A stretch of DNA of 32,881 bases from Acinetobacter gerneri DSM 14967 = CIP 107464 = MTCC 9824 (GCF_000368565.1 NZ_KB849554.1:1-32881), one strand, 5' to 3'; shown: positions 15,993 through 24,591, counted from the first letter of the stretch. Notes: generated by a model from the letters alone, not told the origin. Program-made: numbers and translations.

Positions 15993-16990
15993 ATTTAAAT
16001 GCCACAGATCATGGCAAAAAACATCCAAAAACCCAATAAATTTAATATAAAACAATTATTTATATCAAAAAATAAGAAAATAAAGGTCCTTAAATTATAA
16101 AAAAATAGCTGATTTAGCTCACTTTTAAAAAACTTTTGTTATTTCTCACGCCAGTAACCAATCCTTTTTACAGATCTTAAAACTATTCAGTACTTCAATA
16201 GCTCAAATTCGCTAAGTCAGAACAACATTTTATCATTCCGCCTAAAAATCCAGCTCATTTTCATCAAAGTGCCTAAGGCAACAACTAAGCATAATTTTTC
16301 AAAAACGAAATAAATTTAATTAATTATTAAAAATCAATAATTTAAATAACAGCATAACCTAAAGTTATATAAATGATACCAAATAGCGTGGAACATATTT
16401 ACAATCGTTCTATATTTAATACAATCATTCTTAGCTGTTTTATATTTTTAATCAGCATCTTTTTTTAGTCATTGCATCCAGCTTTACCACAATGAATACT
16501 CATCAGAAAATCAAATCTTATTTTTTGTGCTTCTTAAAAAATATCCATAGGCTCACAATCGTTGCTTTAAGTCACCAATACAGAAATCACGACTTCTACG
16601 GGTGTGGATAAGTATTTTTAAATTCAAAAAATTAGCCTTATTTTTAGCTCCAAATATTCTTTTCTTTTTGATCAAATTTCGTGTTTTTTCAGCCTAAAAA
16701 AAGCTTAAATACAAGCCTGAATAACAAGTTATCCACAGCAGTTTTAGCTAAGATTATCTGATTTTTTGTCTATTTTATAGTCATTTTTTGATTAACCGAC
16801 GAACAGCATCAAAGATGATTTGATTGTTTTGAACACTTTTCTTTTTGCTTTGAATGACACTTTTTTAATGATTTTAATGCGTTAATTTGGAGAGAATATA
16901 AGGTGATAAAGGAAAAGAGTAGATAACAATAGGTTATTAATCAGGCATTTTTGGTTTTTTTATTGACTATTTTTAAGGTTTTTATAAATT
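15993..16990. other. About 1 kb AT-rich non-coding region with two DnaA boxes
   Basis: No credible gene on either strand. Long A/T runs and stop codons in all frames. The only recognisable sites are two perfect DnaA boxes, at 16603-16611 and 16729-16737. It is unusually long for a gap in this otherwise compact region. It may be a remnant of lost genes or a DnaA-titration or reactivation locus. Confidence 0.6.
16603..16737. promoter_or_regulatory. Pair of perfect DnaA boxes outside oriC
   Basis: TGTGGATAA at 16603-16611 and TTATCCACA at 16729-16737 are exact DnaA boxes in opposite orientation, 117 bp apart, in non-coding AT-rich DNA about 7.5 kb from oriC. Such sites elsewhere titrate or reactivate DnaA; that role here is inference. 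Confidence 0.55.
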
Positions 16991-17026
16991 TAGAGATCAT
17001 AAATCCAGCATAATTTATGATCTCTA
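16991..17026 (-). terminator. Terminator-like hairpin after the NTF2-like gene
   Basis: A perfect 14-bp stem TAGAGATCATAAAT (16991-17004) with 17013-17026, 8-nt loop, 12 nt past the stop codon at 17038. The following tract on the minus strand is AT-rich but not a pure T-run. Confidence 0.65.
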
Positions 17027-17037
17027 CTTGCATTCTT

Positions 17038-17406
17038 TTAATGTAATTTATGCAAATGTTTGGTTTTACAAAATCTAAGCTCTACTATTTTCCATTCATT
17101 TGTATAGACCCACAGCTCCTGAATCACAGTACCATCATTTTCAAGCTCTATCGTGACTTTACACTCGGTATTATTGATATCAAATTCGTATTCTTCGCTT
17201 TGCACATTGGGTTTTTGAGGCTTCCACACCCCATTTTTTACTGCGTCCGCAATTTTTTCGTATCGTGTTGCACTACCTTCGGTTATCCCTTCTTTTTCAT
17301 AGATCACTTTAAAATGCTCATCTTCGTAATGTGACAAAATGTCATAATTACCTGTAAAAAAAGCATTTACCCAAATGTCACGCACTTGTTCAAAATGATT
17401 ATCCAT
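17038..17406 (-). CDS. Small NTF2-like / SnoaL-type protein
   Basis: 122-aa cytoplasmic protein with the size and pattern of the NTF2-like superfamily: an N-terminal helix DNHFEQVRDIWVNAFFTGNYDIL, then strands ending ELWVYTNEWKIVELRF. Family members are enzymes or small-ligand binders; no catalytic residues can be assigned. The ATG at 17406 is chosen because GAGGA lies 8 nt upstream; ATGs at 17424 and 17421 lack such a site. It stands alone between the 1-kb non-coding region and a decayed MITE copy about 50 bp upstream of its start. Function unknown. Confidence 0.7.
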   Translation of the reverse strand: MDNHFEQVRDIWVNAFFTGNYDILSHYEDEHFKVIYEKEGITEGSATRYEKIADAVKNGVWKPQKPNVQSEEYEFDINNTECKVTIELENDGTVIQELWVYTNEWKIVELRFCKTKHLHKLH

Positions 17407-17454
17407 AGCCAACATCCTCATCAATTATTGTTTGATGTAGTAAATAATTTACAC

Positions 17455-17564
17455 TAGGGTCTGTTGGTATTTCAAATTGGTTGCGCCACTCTCTACATCT
17501 CGTGCCATGCCTGCTCAATTTTAGCCAACAACGCAATTCAGTTGTGAAATATCAACAAACTCTG
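17455..17564. mobile_element. Decayed, internally deleted copy of the MITE
   Basis: About 110 bp sharing both ends with the element at 3871-4138. The left end is TAGGGTCTGTTGGTATTTCA, and the right part (CATGCCTGCTCAATTTTAGC onward to about 17564) matches the right end of the full copy. The middle, including the internal inverted repeat, is missing. Both terminal repeats carry substitutions, so it is an old, probably immobile copy. Confidence 0.7.
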
Positions 17565-17671
17565 ATCATTTCATAGTAATAAGTCATTTTTATAAAATAT
17601 TGATTAAACAAAATTTCATATTACAAAAGTCATTAAAAAATGCGCGAATTAGGGGTGATTAGGGAGAAATT

Positions 17672-17743
17672 ATGAAGATTGCTAAGTTGAAAATACATTT
17701 ATTCTGCTTTGAGCTAGGCCGAAGGTGTTTATTTGGTTTTTAG
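17672..17743 (+). CDS. Possible 23-aa micro-protein
   Basis: An ATG with AGGGAG 5 nt upstream opens a 23-codon frame (MKIAKLKIHLFCFELGRRCL, then FGF). The ribosome binding site is good, but the frame is short and no promoter is evident. It lies convergent to gyrB. It could easily be chance. Confidence 0.15.
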   Translation: MKIAKLKIHLFCFELGRRCLFGF

Positions 17744-17789
17744 GGATTTTTTCAATTATTTTTTAAATTTTTTTCTATAAAATCAAAGA

Positions 17790-17805
17790 TGTTCCACATG
17801 GAACA
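17790..17805. promoter_or_regulatory. parS-like ParB site (downstream of gyrB)
   Basis: TGTTCCACATGGAACA is a near-perfect palindrome that differs from the Pseudomonas-type parS TGTTCCACGTGGAACA at one central base. It is intergenic, right beside the gyrB terminator, about 6.4 kb from oriC. Confidence 0.55.
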
Positions 17806-17807
17806 TA

Positions 17808-17837
17808 AAAAAAGCTGCCTAGTTTAGACAGCTTTTT
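17808..17837 (-). terminator. Terminator of gyrB
   Basis: Hairpin AAAAAGCTG with CAGCTTTTT, 36 nt past the gyrB stop, with a run of Ts on the minus strand. Confidence 0.85.
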
Positions 17838-17873
17838 ATTTGTACTTAAATTTTGTGTGATAAATAAACCAAA

Positions 17874-20342
17874 TTAGGCATCAATATCAGCATGTAATGC
17901 ATTTTCTTCAATAAATGCACGACGTGGCTCTACATCATCACCCATTAAGCATGAGAACATACGATCCGCTTCAATCGCATCATCAATCGTCACCTGAAGC
18001 ATGTTACGGTTTTCAGGATCCATTGTTGTTTCCCAAAGCTGTTCAGCATTCATCTCACCAAGACCTTTATAGCGTTGAATCATCATGCCACGACGAGAAT
18101 CTTGTAAGATTTGTTGCCAAACTTGGTGGAAATTGCTGACATTAATACGACGCTCACCTTTTTGTAGATAAGCACCTTCTTCAATCAATTTAAACCAGCT
18201 TTGCGAGTTCAAGAGTAGGCGCTTGTATTCGCCAGATGAAAGTAAGCCTGTGTCCAGTAAGTACTGATGCGGCAAATTATGCACATACAGCGTAATACGT
18301 GGCCAGAAATGCTCTACTTTTTGACCATCAGCATGTTCTTTTTCAAAACTTTCCAAGCTAATTTCTGGACGTAAACTTGGTTGAGCAGTTTCAATCGCTT
18401 GACGCAATTGCTCAGCCCACTGTTCTACATACGCTTTATCATGGTTTTGATCAAGTTTGAATGCTTCCAAGCCCAACAAACCATCAAGGAGAGTTGCAGG
18501 GTAACGCTGAGTCAAACGATGTAAGCTTTTTTGCGATGTTTGATAATCAGCAATCACTTTTTCTAAAGCTTCACCACGAATTGCAGGTGCTTCTGCACTG
18601 ATATGCAATTCCAATTCATCAATCGCATTTGAAATTAAATAAGTATCTAGGGCTTCATTATCTTTAATATAAAGCTCTTGCTTACCTTTTTTCACTTTAT
18701 ACAAAGGTGGCTGCGCAATATAAATATAACCACGTTCCACAAGTTCAGGCATTTGACGGAAGAAGAAAGTCAAAAGCAATGTACGGATATGTGATCCATC
18801 CACGTCGGCATCGGTCATGATAATGATTTTATGATAACGCAACTTGTCTGGGTTATATTCTTCACGTCCAATACCACAACCAAGTGCAGTAATCAGAGTG
18901 CCGACTTCTTGAGAAGAAATCATTTTGTCAAAACGTGCACGTTCCACGTTTAGGATTTTACCTTTAAGTGGCAAAATCGCTTGCATCTTACGGTTACGAC
19001 CCTGTTTTGCAGAACCGCCCGCTGAGTCACCTTCGACTAAGTAAAGTTCAGAAAGTGCTGGATCTTTTTCTTGGCAATCTGCCAATTTGCCAGGAAGACC
19101 CGCGATATCTAATGCACTTTTACGACGAGTCATTTCACGTGCTTTACGTGCGGCATCACGCGCACGAGCTGCATCAATGATTTTTCCTGCAATCGATTTA
19201 GCAGCTTGAGGATTTTCAAGTAAATACTCAGAAAATGCCTTGTTCATTGCTTGTTCAACAGCAGGCTTCACTTCACTTGAAACCAATTTTTCTTTGGTTT
19301 GTGAAGAGAATTTCGGATCAGGTACTTTCACTGAGATAATCGCAGTCAAACCTTCACGCGCATCATCACCCGTTACAGCAACTTTCTCTTTTTTCAATAA
19401 GCTTTCATTTTCCATGTAGCTGTTTAAGCCACGTGTCAATGCCGCACGGAAACCTGCGAGATGCGTACCGCCGTCTTTTTGCGGAATATTATTGGTAAAG
19501 CAACGCACATTTTCTTGGTATGTATCATTCCATTGCAAAGCAACTTCAACACCAATGCCGTTGTCAGCTTGAGTAGTGAAATGGAAAATATCATTCAGGT
19601 GTGTTTTACCTTGGTTGATATATTTTACAAACTCAGACAAACCGCCTTCGTAGTCATAAACATGTTCAAAAGCAACACGCTCATCACGTAAAATAATGCG
19701 TACACCAGCGTTTAGGAATGACAATTCACGTAAACGACGTGCCAAGATATCAACATTAAAAATCGTTTGACTAAAAGTTTCAGCACTTGGCCAAAAACGA
19801 ACAATCGTACCCGTATTGGTAGTTTCACCAATCACTTTCAATGGATATTGTGGATCACCATGACGATATTCTTGGTGATGAATTTGCCCAGCACGGTAAA
19901 TCGTCAATTCAAGTTTACTTGAAAGCGCATTTACCACGGATACACCTACGCCGTGCAAACCACCCGAAACTTTATAGCTATTATCGTCAAATTTACCACC
20001 AGCATGCAGGATCGTTAAAATAACCTCTGCTGCTGAAACCCCTTCTTCAGGGTGAATATCTGTTGGAATACCACGACCATTATCTGAAACACTCACAGAT
20101 TCATCTTCATGAATCGTGACAATGATTTCATCACAGTGCCCAGCCAATGCTTCATCAATCGCGTTATCGACTACCTCGAACACCATATGGTGCAAGCCTG
20201 TGCCATCGTCCGTATCACCAATATACATGCCCGGACGTTTACGAACCGCATCTAGGCCACGTAATACTTTGATACTAGAGGAATCATAAGCCTTTTCTGT
20301 GGTTTGTTCTGTTTGAGAAGCAGCTTGCTCTTCTGAACTCAT
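17874..20342 (-). CDS. gyrB: DNA gyrase subunit B
   Basis: 822-aa ATPase subunit of gyrase, which with GyrA introduces negative supercoils. The GHKL ATPase motifs are EVVDNAIDEALAGHCD near residue 55, DNGRGIPTDIHPEEGVSAAE near 95 and SGGLHGVGVSVVNALS near 130. The TOPRIM domain shows LVEGDSAGGSAKQGRNRKMQ near 435 and MTDADVDGSHIRTLLLTFFF near 510. The insert in the C-terminal third and the ending EENALHADIDA are typical of gammaproteobacterial GyrB. AGGGAG precedes the ATG. It is the last gene of the dnaA-dnaN-recF-gyrB cluster, 57 bp after recF. Confidence 0.98.
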   Translation of the reverse strand: MSSEEQAASQTEQTTEKAYDSSSIKVLRGLDAVRKRPGMYIGDTDDGTGLHHMVFEVVDNAIDEALAGHCDEIIVTIHEDESVSVSDNGRGIPTDIHPEEGVSAAEVILTILHAGGKFDDNSYKVSGGLHGVGVSVVNALSSKLELTIYRAGQIHHQEYRHGDPQYPLKVIGETTNTGTIVRFWPSAETFSQTIFNVDILARRLRELSFLNAGVRIILRDERVAFEHVYDYEGGLSEFVKYINQGKTHLNDIFHFTTQADNGIGVEVALQWNDTYQENVRCFTNNIPQKDGGTHLAGFRAALTRGLNSYMENESLLKKEKVAVTGDDAREGLTAIISVKVPDPKFSSQTKEKLVSSEVKPAVEQAMNKAFSEYLLENPQAAKSIAGKIIDAARARDAARKAREMTRRKSALDIAGLPGKLADCQEKDPALSELYLVEGDSAGGSAKQGRNRKMQAILPLKGKILNVERARFDKMISSQEVGTLITALGCGIGREEYNPDKLRYHKIIIMTDADVDGSHIRTLLLTFFFRQMPELVERGYIYIAQPPLYKVKKGKQELYIKDNEALDTYLISNAIDELELHISAEAPAIRGEALEKVIADYQTSQKSLHRLTQRYPATLLDGLLGLEAFKLDQNHDKAYVEQWAEQLRQAIETAQPSLRPEISLESFEKEHADGQKVEHFWPRITLYVHNLPHQYLLDTGLLSSGEYKRLLLNSQSWFKLIEEGAYLQKGERRINVSNFHQVWQQILQDSRRGMMIQRYKGLGEMNAEQLWETTMDPENRNMLQVTIDDAIEADRMFSCLMGDDVEPRRAFIEENALHADIDA

Positions 20343-20399
20343 GGTTACTCCCTAGTCAAAAAATAGGTCATTCCAATATTGGAAAAAATCTTCAAAAAA

Positions 20400-21482
20400 T
20401 CATTGCACAACAACTTGAACTCGACCATTGTCCACATTGAATAATTGATATGAAATAGACAAATCCTGCAAATGCTGTTGCACTGATTTATGGTCTAAAG
20501 TCGTGATAAAAACTTGGCTACCAAGTTGGCTCAATCGCTCAATTAAACGTTGTTGTGCGCTTAAATCTAATTCTGCTGTCAGATCATCTAATAATACCAC
20601 AGTTTCCTTATTACAGGCATGTAGCATTGCAATCTGTGACAGTTTTAACGCCATAATTAAGAGCTTTTTTTGCCCACGTGACAAAACCACATCCGCATCT
20701 CCCAAAGGGGTTTTTAAACGCAAATCTGCACGATGTGGACCATATTCGGTATAACGTCTGTCTAGGTCTTTTTGATGAAATTGGACTAGGTCATTAAGTA
20801 AGCCTTGTTCCACATGGAACCCTGCACTGTACTCAAGTTGAATATTTAAATTGGGCAAAAGCTGTGCCAAATCTTCCGCAAGATAGGTTTTCCATTGCTC
20901 CACGATCGACAGACGCTGTGAATGCAATATTTCGCCATATTCACTGAGCATTTTATTCCACGGTTCAAGATCAGCAAGACTGAGATTGCGCTGAGTTTTC
21001 AATAAACTATTGCGTTGTTTCAATGCCCGAGAATAAAACTGCCAAGCCATATAAAATTCTGGTTCCACGTGAAACATCAACCAATCAAGTAATTGACGAC
21101 GTGGTTTTGCCCCATGATCAATAATATCCGTACTCAATGGGTCAATATGCTGCAAAGGTAGAATTTTGGCGAGTTGTCCTTGAGTTGCGACAGTATCCCC
21201 ATTGACTTTAATCAGCTGTTCCCCGCTTTGCTGTTTTTGCATACCAATCTTTTCTGTTGCAGATTGGGCAAAAACAATCGCGTCTTGGGTGTTATTTTGG
21301 ATGTAGTTTTTGGGAATATGTGTGCGAAATGATCGCCCTGTCGCCAACAAATGAATTGCTTCGAGAATCGAGGTCTTACCCGAACCATTTTGCCCATAAA
21401 AGACGTTAAACGGCTGCAACCCACTGAGTGCAACCGTTTCTAGATTTCGTACACGTTGTATATTTAAACGCGTGATATGCAT
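20400..21482 (-). CDS. recF: DNA replication and repair protein RecF
   Basis: 360-aa SMC-like ATPase that helps load RecA at single-stranded gaps. Walker A GQNGSGKTS is at residues 30-38, the signature LSRGQKKLLIMALKL near 268, and Walker B VVLLDDLTAELD near 300, followed by ITTLDH. Length is normal. It begins 25 bp after dnaN, so the two are probably co-transcribed. Two parS-like 16-mers lie inside it (20806-20821 and 21061-21076). In both, the site is read in the same frame as Phe-His-Val-Glu. Confidence 0.97.
   Translation of the reverse strand: MHITRLNIQRVRNLETVALSGLQPFNVFYGQNGSGKTSILEAIHLLATGRSFRTHIPKNYIQNNTQDAIVFAQSATEKIGMQKQQSGEQLIKVNGDTVATQGQLAKILPLQHIDPLSTDIIDHGAKPRRQLLDWLMFHVEPEFYMAWQFYSRALKQRNSLLKTQRNLSLADLEPWNKMLSEYGEILHSQRLSIVEQWKTYLAEDLAQLLPNLNIQLEYSAGFHVEQGLLNDLVQFHQKDLDRRYTEYGPHRADLRLKTPLGDADVVLSRGQKKLLIMALKLSQIAMLHACNKETVVLLDDLTAELDLSAQQRLIERLSQLGSQVFITTLDHKSVQQHLQDLSISYQLFNVDNGRVQVVVQ
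20806..20821. promoter_or_regulatory. parS-like ParB site (inside recF, 1)
   Basis: TGTTCCACATGGAACC, the same central CATG variant as the intergenic site at 17790-17805. About 3.4 kb from oriC. Confidence 0.5.
21061..21076. promoter_or_regulatory. parS-like ParB site (inside recF, 2)
   Basis: GGTTCCACGTGAAACA has the full canonical core TTCCACGTGAAACA; only the first base departs from the usual T. It is the copy closest to oriC, about 3.2 kb away. Confidence 0.55.
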
Positions 21483-21507
21483 AACAATCTTAAGCTAAAT
21501 AATAGGC

Positions 21508-22656
21508 TTAGACACGCATTGGCATGACAACATAAGTTTGGTCTTGCTGTGCAGGGTCTTGTACCAATACAGATTGGTTTGCTTCAGTCATGGTCATTGA
21601 TACGTCATCACCGTCCAATACACCTAACACATCAAGCAAATATTGCGCATTGAATGACATTTCCATTGCAGTATTGGCATATTGAATCGCCAAATCTTCA
21701 ATCGCTTCATCCTGTTCAGGGTTATTGGCACGAAGTTGCAAGCAATCTGTATTGAAATTAAGGAATACACCACGCAATTTTTCATTACTCAAAATTGCCA
21801 CACGTTGTAATGATTGTTTAAATACATCATGTGCAATCAATACTGTTTTATCACCACCACGTGGAATTACACGGCGATAATCTGGGAATTTTCCATCAAT
21901 CAATTTAGTGGTAAAACGAACGGTAATACCAGCTTGTTCTTTATCACGGTTTGGCGTATTGATCGTCACATTTAACAATTCACGACCGATCAAAAGTGTC
22001 AATTGATTATCTTCAATACTCAATAAACGCTGTAATTCACCAACTGCTTTACGTGGAACAATGGCTTGTACCAATTGTTGAGCATTTGAAGACGCCAAAG
22101 TCTCACACAATGCTAAACGATGTCCATCCGTTGTCACTGCACGTAATTGATTTTCATCAATTTCAAGTAAAGTACCAGTGAGATAAAAACGTACATCTTG
22201 AACTGCCATTGCAAATGCAGTTTTTTCAAATAAACGCTTCAATTCACGTTCAGTCACCTGAACCTGAGTACCTTGACTGTTTTCTGTGGTTAACAGTGGA
22301 TAATCTTCAGCTGGTAAAGTACCCAATACAAAGCGGCTATTGCCTGATTTGAGGATACAACGTTGGTCTTCCGTGATTTGTAAATCAATCAAAGCTGCAG
22401 TCGGTAAAGATTTGCAAATATCCATAAGTTTACGTGCAGGAACTGTGGTTTCCCCTGCTTGAATACATGCACCTTCTGCAAGCGTCGTACTTGCCACAAG
22501 CTCGACTTCCAAGTCCGAACCAGTAATCGTAAGCGCTTGATTTGTCGCCTGAATTTTGACGTTTGAAAGAATGTTTAAAGTGTGGCGGCGTTCAACAGCT
22601 CCAACCACATGGGATAAAACATTGAGTAAGCTCTCTTTCGCGATTTTCAAACGCAC
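21508..22656 (-). CDS. dnaN: DNA polymerase III beta subunit (sliding clamp)
   Basis: 382-aa clamp subunit; two copies form the ring that tethers polymerase III to DNA. The N-terminal MRLKIAKESLLNVLSHVVGAVERRHTLNILSNV and the C-terminal YVVMPMRV are characteristic of DnaN. Three repeated clamp domains of about 125 residues account for the length. The start codon is GTG (22654-22656), with AGAGGAAATCCACC directly upstream. It lies 100 bp after dnaA, and a hairpin occupies part of that gap. Confidence 0.98.
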   Translation of the reverse strand: MRLKIAKESLLNVLSHVVGAVERRHTLNILSNVKIQATNQALTITGSDLEVELVASTTLAEGACIQAGETTVPARKLMDICKSLPTAALIDLQITEDQRCILKSGNSRFVLGTLPAEDYPLLTTENSQGTQVQVTERELKRLFEKTAFAMAVQDVRFYLTGTLLEIDENQLRAVTTDGHRLALCETLASSNAQQLVQAIVPRKAVGELQRLLSIEDNQLTLLIGRELLNVTINTPNRDKEQAGITVRFTTKLIDGKFPDYRRVIPRGGDKTVLIAHDVFKQSLQRVAILSNEKLRGVFLNFNTDCLQLRANNPEQDEAIEDLAIQYANTAMEMSFNAQYLLDVLGVLDGDDVSMTMTEANQSVLVQDPAQQDQTYVVMPMRV

Positions 22657-22710
22657 GGTGGATTTCCTCTAAATCTGAAGACGGTAAATTTAATTTTTTA
22701 ATAGCGTACT

Positions 22711-22731
22711 ATGCGGCAGATTATGCCGCAT
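22711..22731 (-). other. GC-rich hairpin between dnaA and dnaN
   Basis: ATGCGGCA (22711-22718) pairs perfectly with 22724-22731 across a 5-nt loop, about 25 nt past the dnaA stop. No T-run follows on the minus strand, so it may be an attenuator or an mRNA-processing or stabilising hairpin rather than a full terminator. Confidence 0.45.
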
Positions 22732-22756
22732 TGCAAGAACAGAATTTAAACAACTT

Positions 22757-24145
22757 TTAGCTTTGTAATAGGCGCATCAAGTTTTTGTAATCTTCATTAA
22801 AAATTGGATCTTCGTCACGTAAACTCTGAACTTTTTCACAAGCATGCATCACAGTACTGTGGTCACGACCACCGAATGCCATACCGATCTCAGGGAAACT
22901 ATCCCCTGTTAATTCACGTGCTAAACCCATTGCCAACTGGCGAGGTCTTGCATAAATTCGAGTGCGTTTTGGACCAACCAATTCTTTTAATGGAATACGG
23001 AAATATTCGCTGACAACACGTTGGATATTTTCTGTACTAATCGTACGGGCACGGATCGCCAAAACATCTTTGAGCGACTCACGCACCACATCCAGATCAA
23101 TTGCAGTGCCTTTAAAACGTGAAATAGCAACGACTTTATTGAGCGCACCTTCAAGTTCACGTACGTTTGCAACCACTTGCTGAGCAATGAAAAGTGCACA
23201 ATTTCGTGGCAAATCAATATCATTGCTTTCTGCTTTTTTCAGCAAAATTTCGATACGTGTTTCAATATCGGGTGGTTCAACCCCAACTGATAATCCCCAA
23301 GAAAAACGTGAAACCAAGCGAGGATCCAGTTCTGTTAATTCTTTAGGATAACGGTCAGAAGTTAAAATAATCTGTTTTGATTCATCCAATAAAGCATTGA
23401 AAGTATAGAAAAATTCAACAAGACTGGCTTCTTTTCCAGCCAATAAATGAATATCATCGACCAAGAGTAAATCAAGAGAACGACAATTTTTCTTAAACTC
23501 TTCAACTTTGCCTTTTTGCAATGAACTGACAAAATCTTGTACAAAACTTTCTGCGGTCATATACATGACACGAGCATTCGGTTTTGCTTGTAATAAGGCA
23601 TTCCCGACTGCTTGCATTAAATGCGTTTTACCTAAGCCTGTAGGACCATATAAAAATAATGGATTGTGCTGTGATTCACCCAATTGAGTTAATACTTTAC
23701 GACACGTTTCAGCCGCCATTTGGTTAGAGCGACCTTCTACAAATAAAGCAAAAGTAAACAATGGGTTAAGCAAACGTTTTTTATTGTTTTTAGGTGAAAC
23801 AGTTTCGTGTTCTTTTTCTTTTTTGGCTTTTGGTGCAACAGCCACTGGTGCTGATTCTAAAGCAGCAGTTGTCGTTGCTGGTTGTTCAGAAGCAGATAAA
23901 ATCGCGCCCGGTCGAGAATCTACAAGTATTTCGACTTTACGAATACGACCTTCTGAAAGCTGCTCGGCCAAAATGGAAATCAGTTCGAGATGATGTTCCT
24001 GAATATATCGTGTCCAATATGGATTTGGTGCATACAGCTTTAAAGTATCTTCAACTTCATCTGCCACCAAAGGACGAATCCACATAGCATAGACATTATC
24101 AGATAGCTCTTGTCGCAAGCGAGTTAAGCAGTCCGTCCAAAGCAT
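22757..24145 (-). CDS. dnaA: Chromosomal replication initiator DnaA
   Basis: 462-aa AAA+ initiator that binds DnaA boxes in oriC and opens the duplex. Domain I (MLWTDCLTRLRQELSDNVYA) is followed by a low-complexity linker at about residues 85-122. The AAA+ core has Walker A GPTGLGKTH at 167-175 and Walker B LDLLLVDDIHLL. The C-terminal DNA-binding domain carries GRDHSTVMHACEKV. A strong AAGAAGGGG lies before the ATG. It reads away from oriC, which lies directly upstream, so its promoter is probably autoregulated through the nearby DnaA boxes (24229 onward). Confidence 0.98.
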   Translation of the reverse strand: MLWTDCLTRLRQELSDNVYAMWIRPLVADEVEDTLKLYAPNPYWTRYIQEHHLELISILAEQLSEGRIRKVEILVDSRPGAILSASEQPATTTAALESAPVAVAPKAKKEKEHETVSPKNNKKRLLNPLFTFALFVEGRSNQMAAETCRKVLTQLGESQHNPLFLYGPTGLGKTHLMQAVGNALLQAKPNARVMYMTAESFVQDFVSSLQKGKVEEFKKNCRSLDLLLVDDIHLLAGKEASLVEFFYTFNALLDESKQIILTSDRYPKELTELDPRLVSRFSWGLSVGVEPPDIETRIEILLKKAESNDIDLPRNCALFIAQQVVANVRELEGALNKVVAISRFKGTAIDLDVVRESLKDVLAIRARTISTENIQRVVSEYFRIPLKELVGPKRTRIYARPRQLAMGLARELTGDSFPEIGMAFGGRDHSTVMHACEKVQSLRDEDPIFNEDYKNLMRLLQS

Positions 24146-24228
24146 GTGAAACCCCTTCTTTAATTACATTACGTTTTTAAATTTAAAAAACATCTTCCCC
24201 ACCACAGGGGGTCGCCATTCTAACCAAG

Positions 24229-24591
24229 TTATCCACATCTGTCATGACTAAAACAGTCACATTTGCTCAAAAAAGCAACCTTCTGCAATTAAATTCAAAT
24301 TTAAAGGGCTTGTGGATAAGATTTAGCTGATCCTGTGGATAAAATATAGCACAAAGTTATCCACAATCCATCTTTTTAATAGAAACATGGATATCCACAA
24401 GTTAAATTATTGTTTTTAAAATCTAAAACAGACATTTCCACACAAAAAAGGCTCTCTAATAATAATAAATTTAAATTTATAAATTTGAATTTATTTATAA
24501 GCTCGCAAGTTGATGTGGATAACTCATCATATTTGAATTTAAATTCAAAAGCAGGTCTAAAATGAATTTAAAAATATCGGTATGTGGATAA
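24229..24591. other. oriC: Chromosomal origin oriC with DnaA-box array
   Basis: Six perfect 9-mer DnaA boxes: TTATCCACA on the plus strand at 24229 and 24357, and on the minus strand at 24311-24319, 24334-24342, 24514-24522 and 24583-24591. A one-mismatch box (ATATCCACA) lies at 24391-24399. An AT-only stretch (about 24457-24500), an imperfect palindrome around 24467-24492 and a perfect 18-bp AT palindrome (24532-24549) are candidates for the unwinding element. The position between dnaA and rpmH is the standard origin location in Pseudomonas and Acinetobacter. Confidence 0.92.

Noticed and set aside
18731..18960. GTTCCAC half-sites inside gyrB
   Set aside because: Only the left half of the parS pattern is present in each; no symmetric partner.
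24140..24160. CATGTGAAACC just before dnaA as a parS site
   Set aside because: The right half fits but the left half (AAAG) does not; it coincides with the dnaA start and ribosome binding site.
24431..24442. ATTTCCACA as a seventh DnaA box in oriC
   Set aside because: Two mismatches to TTATCCACA; it may be a weak site but is not counted.
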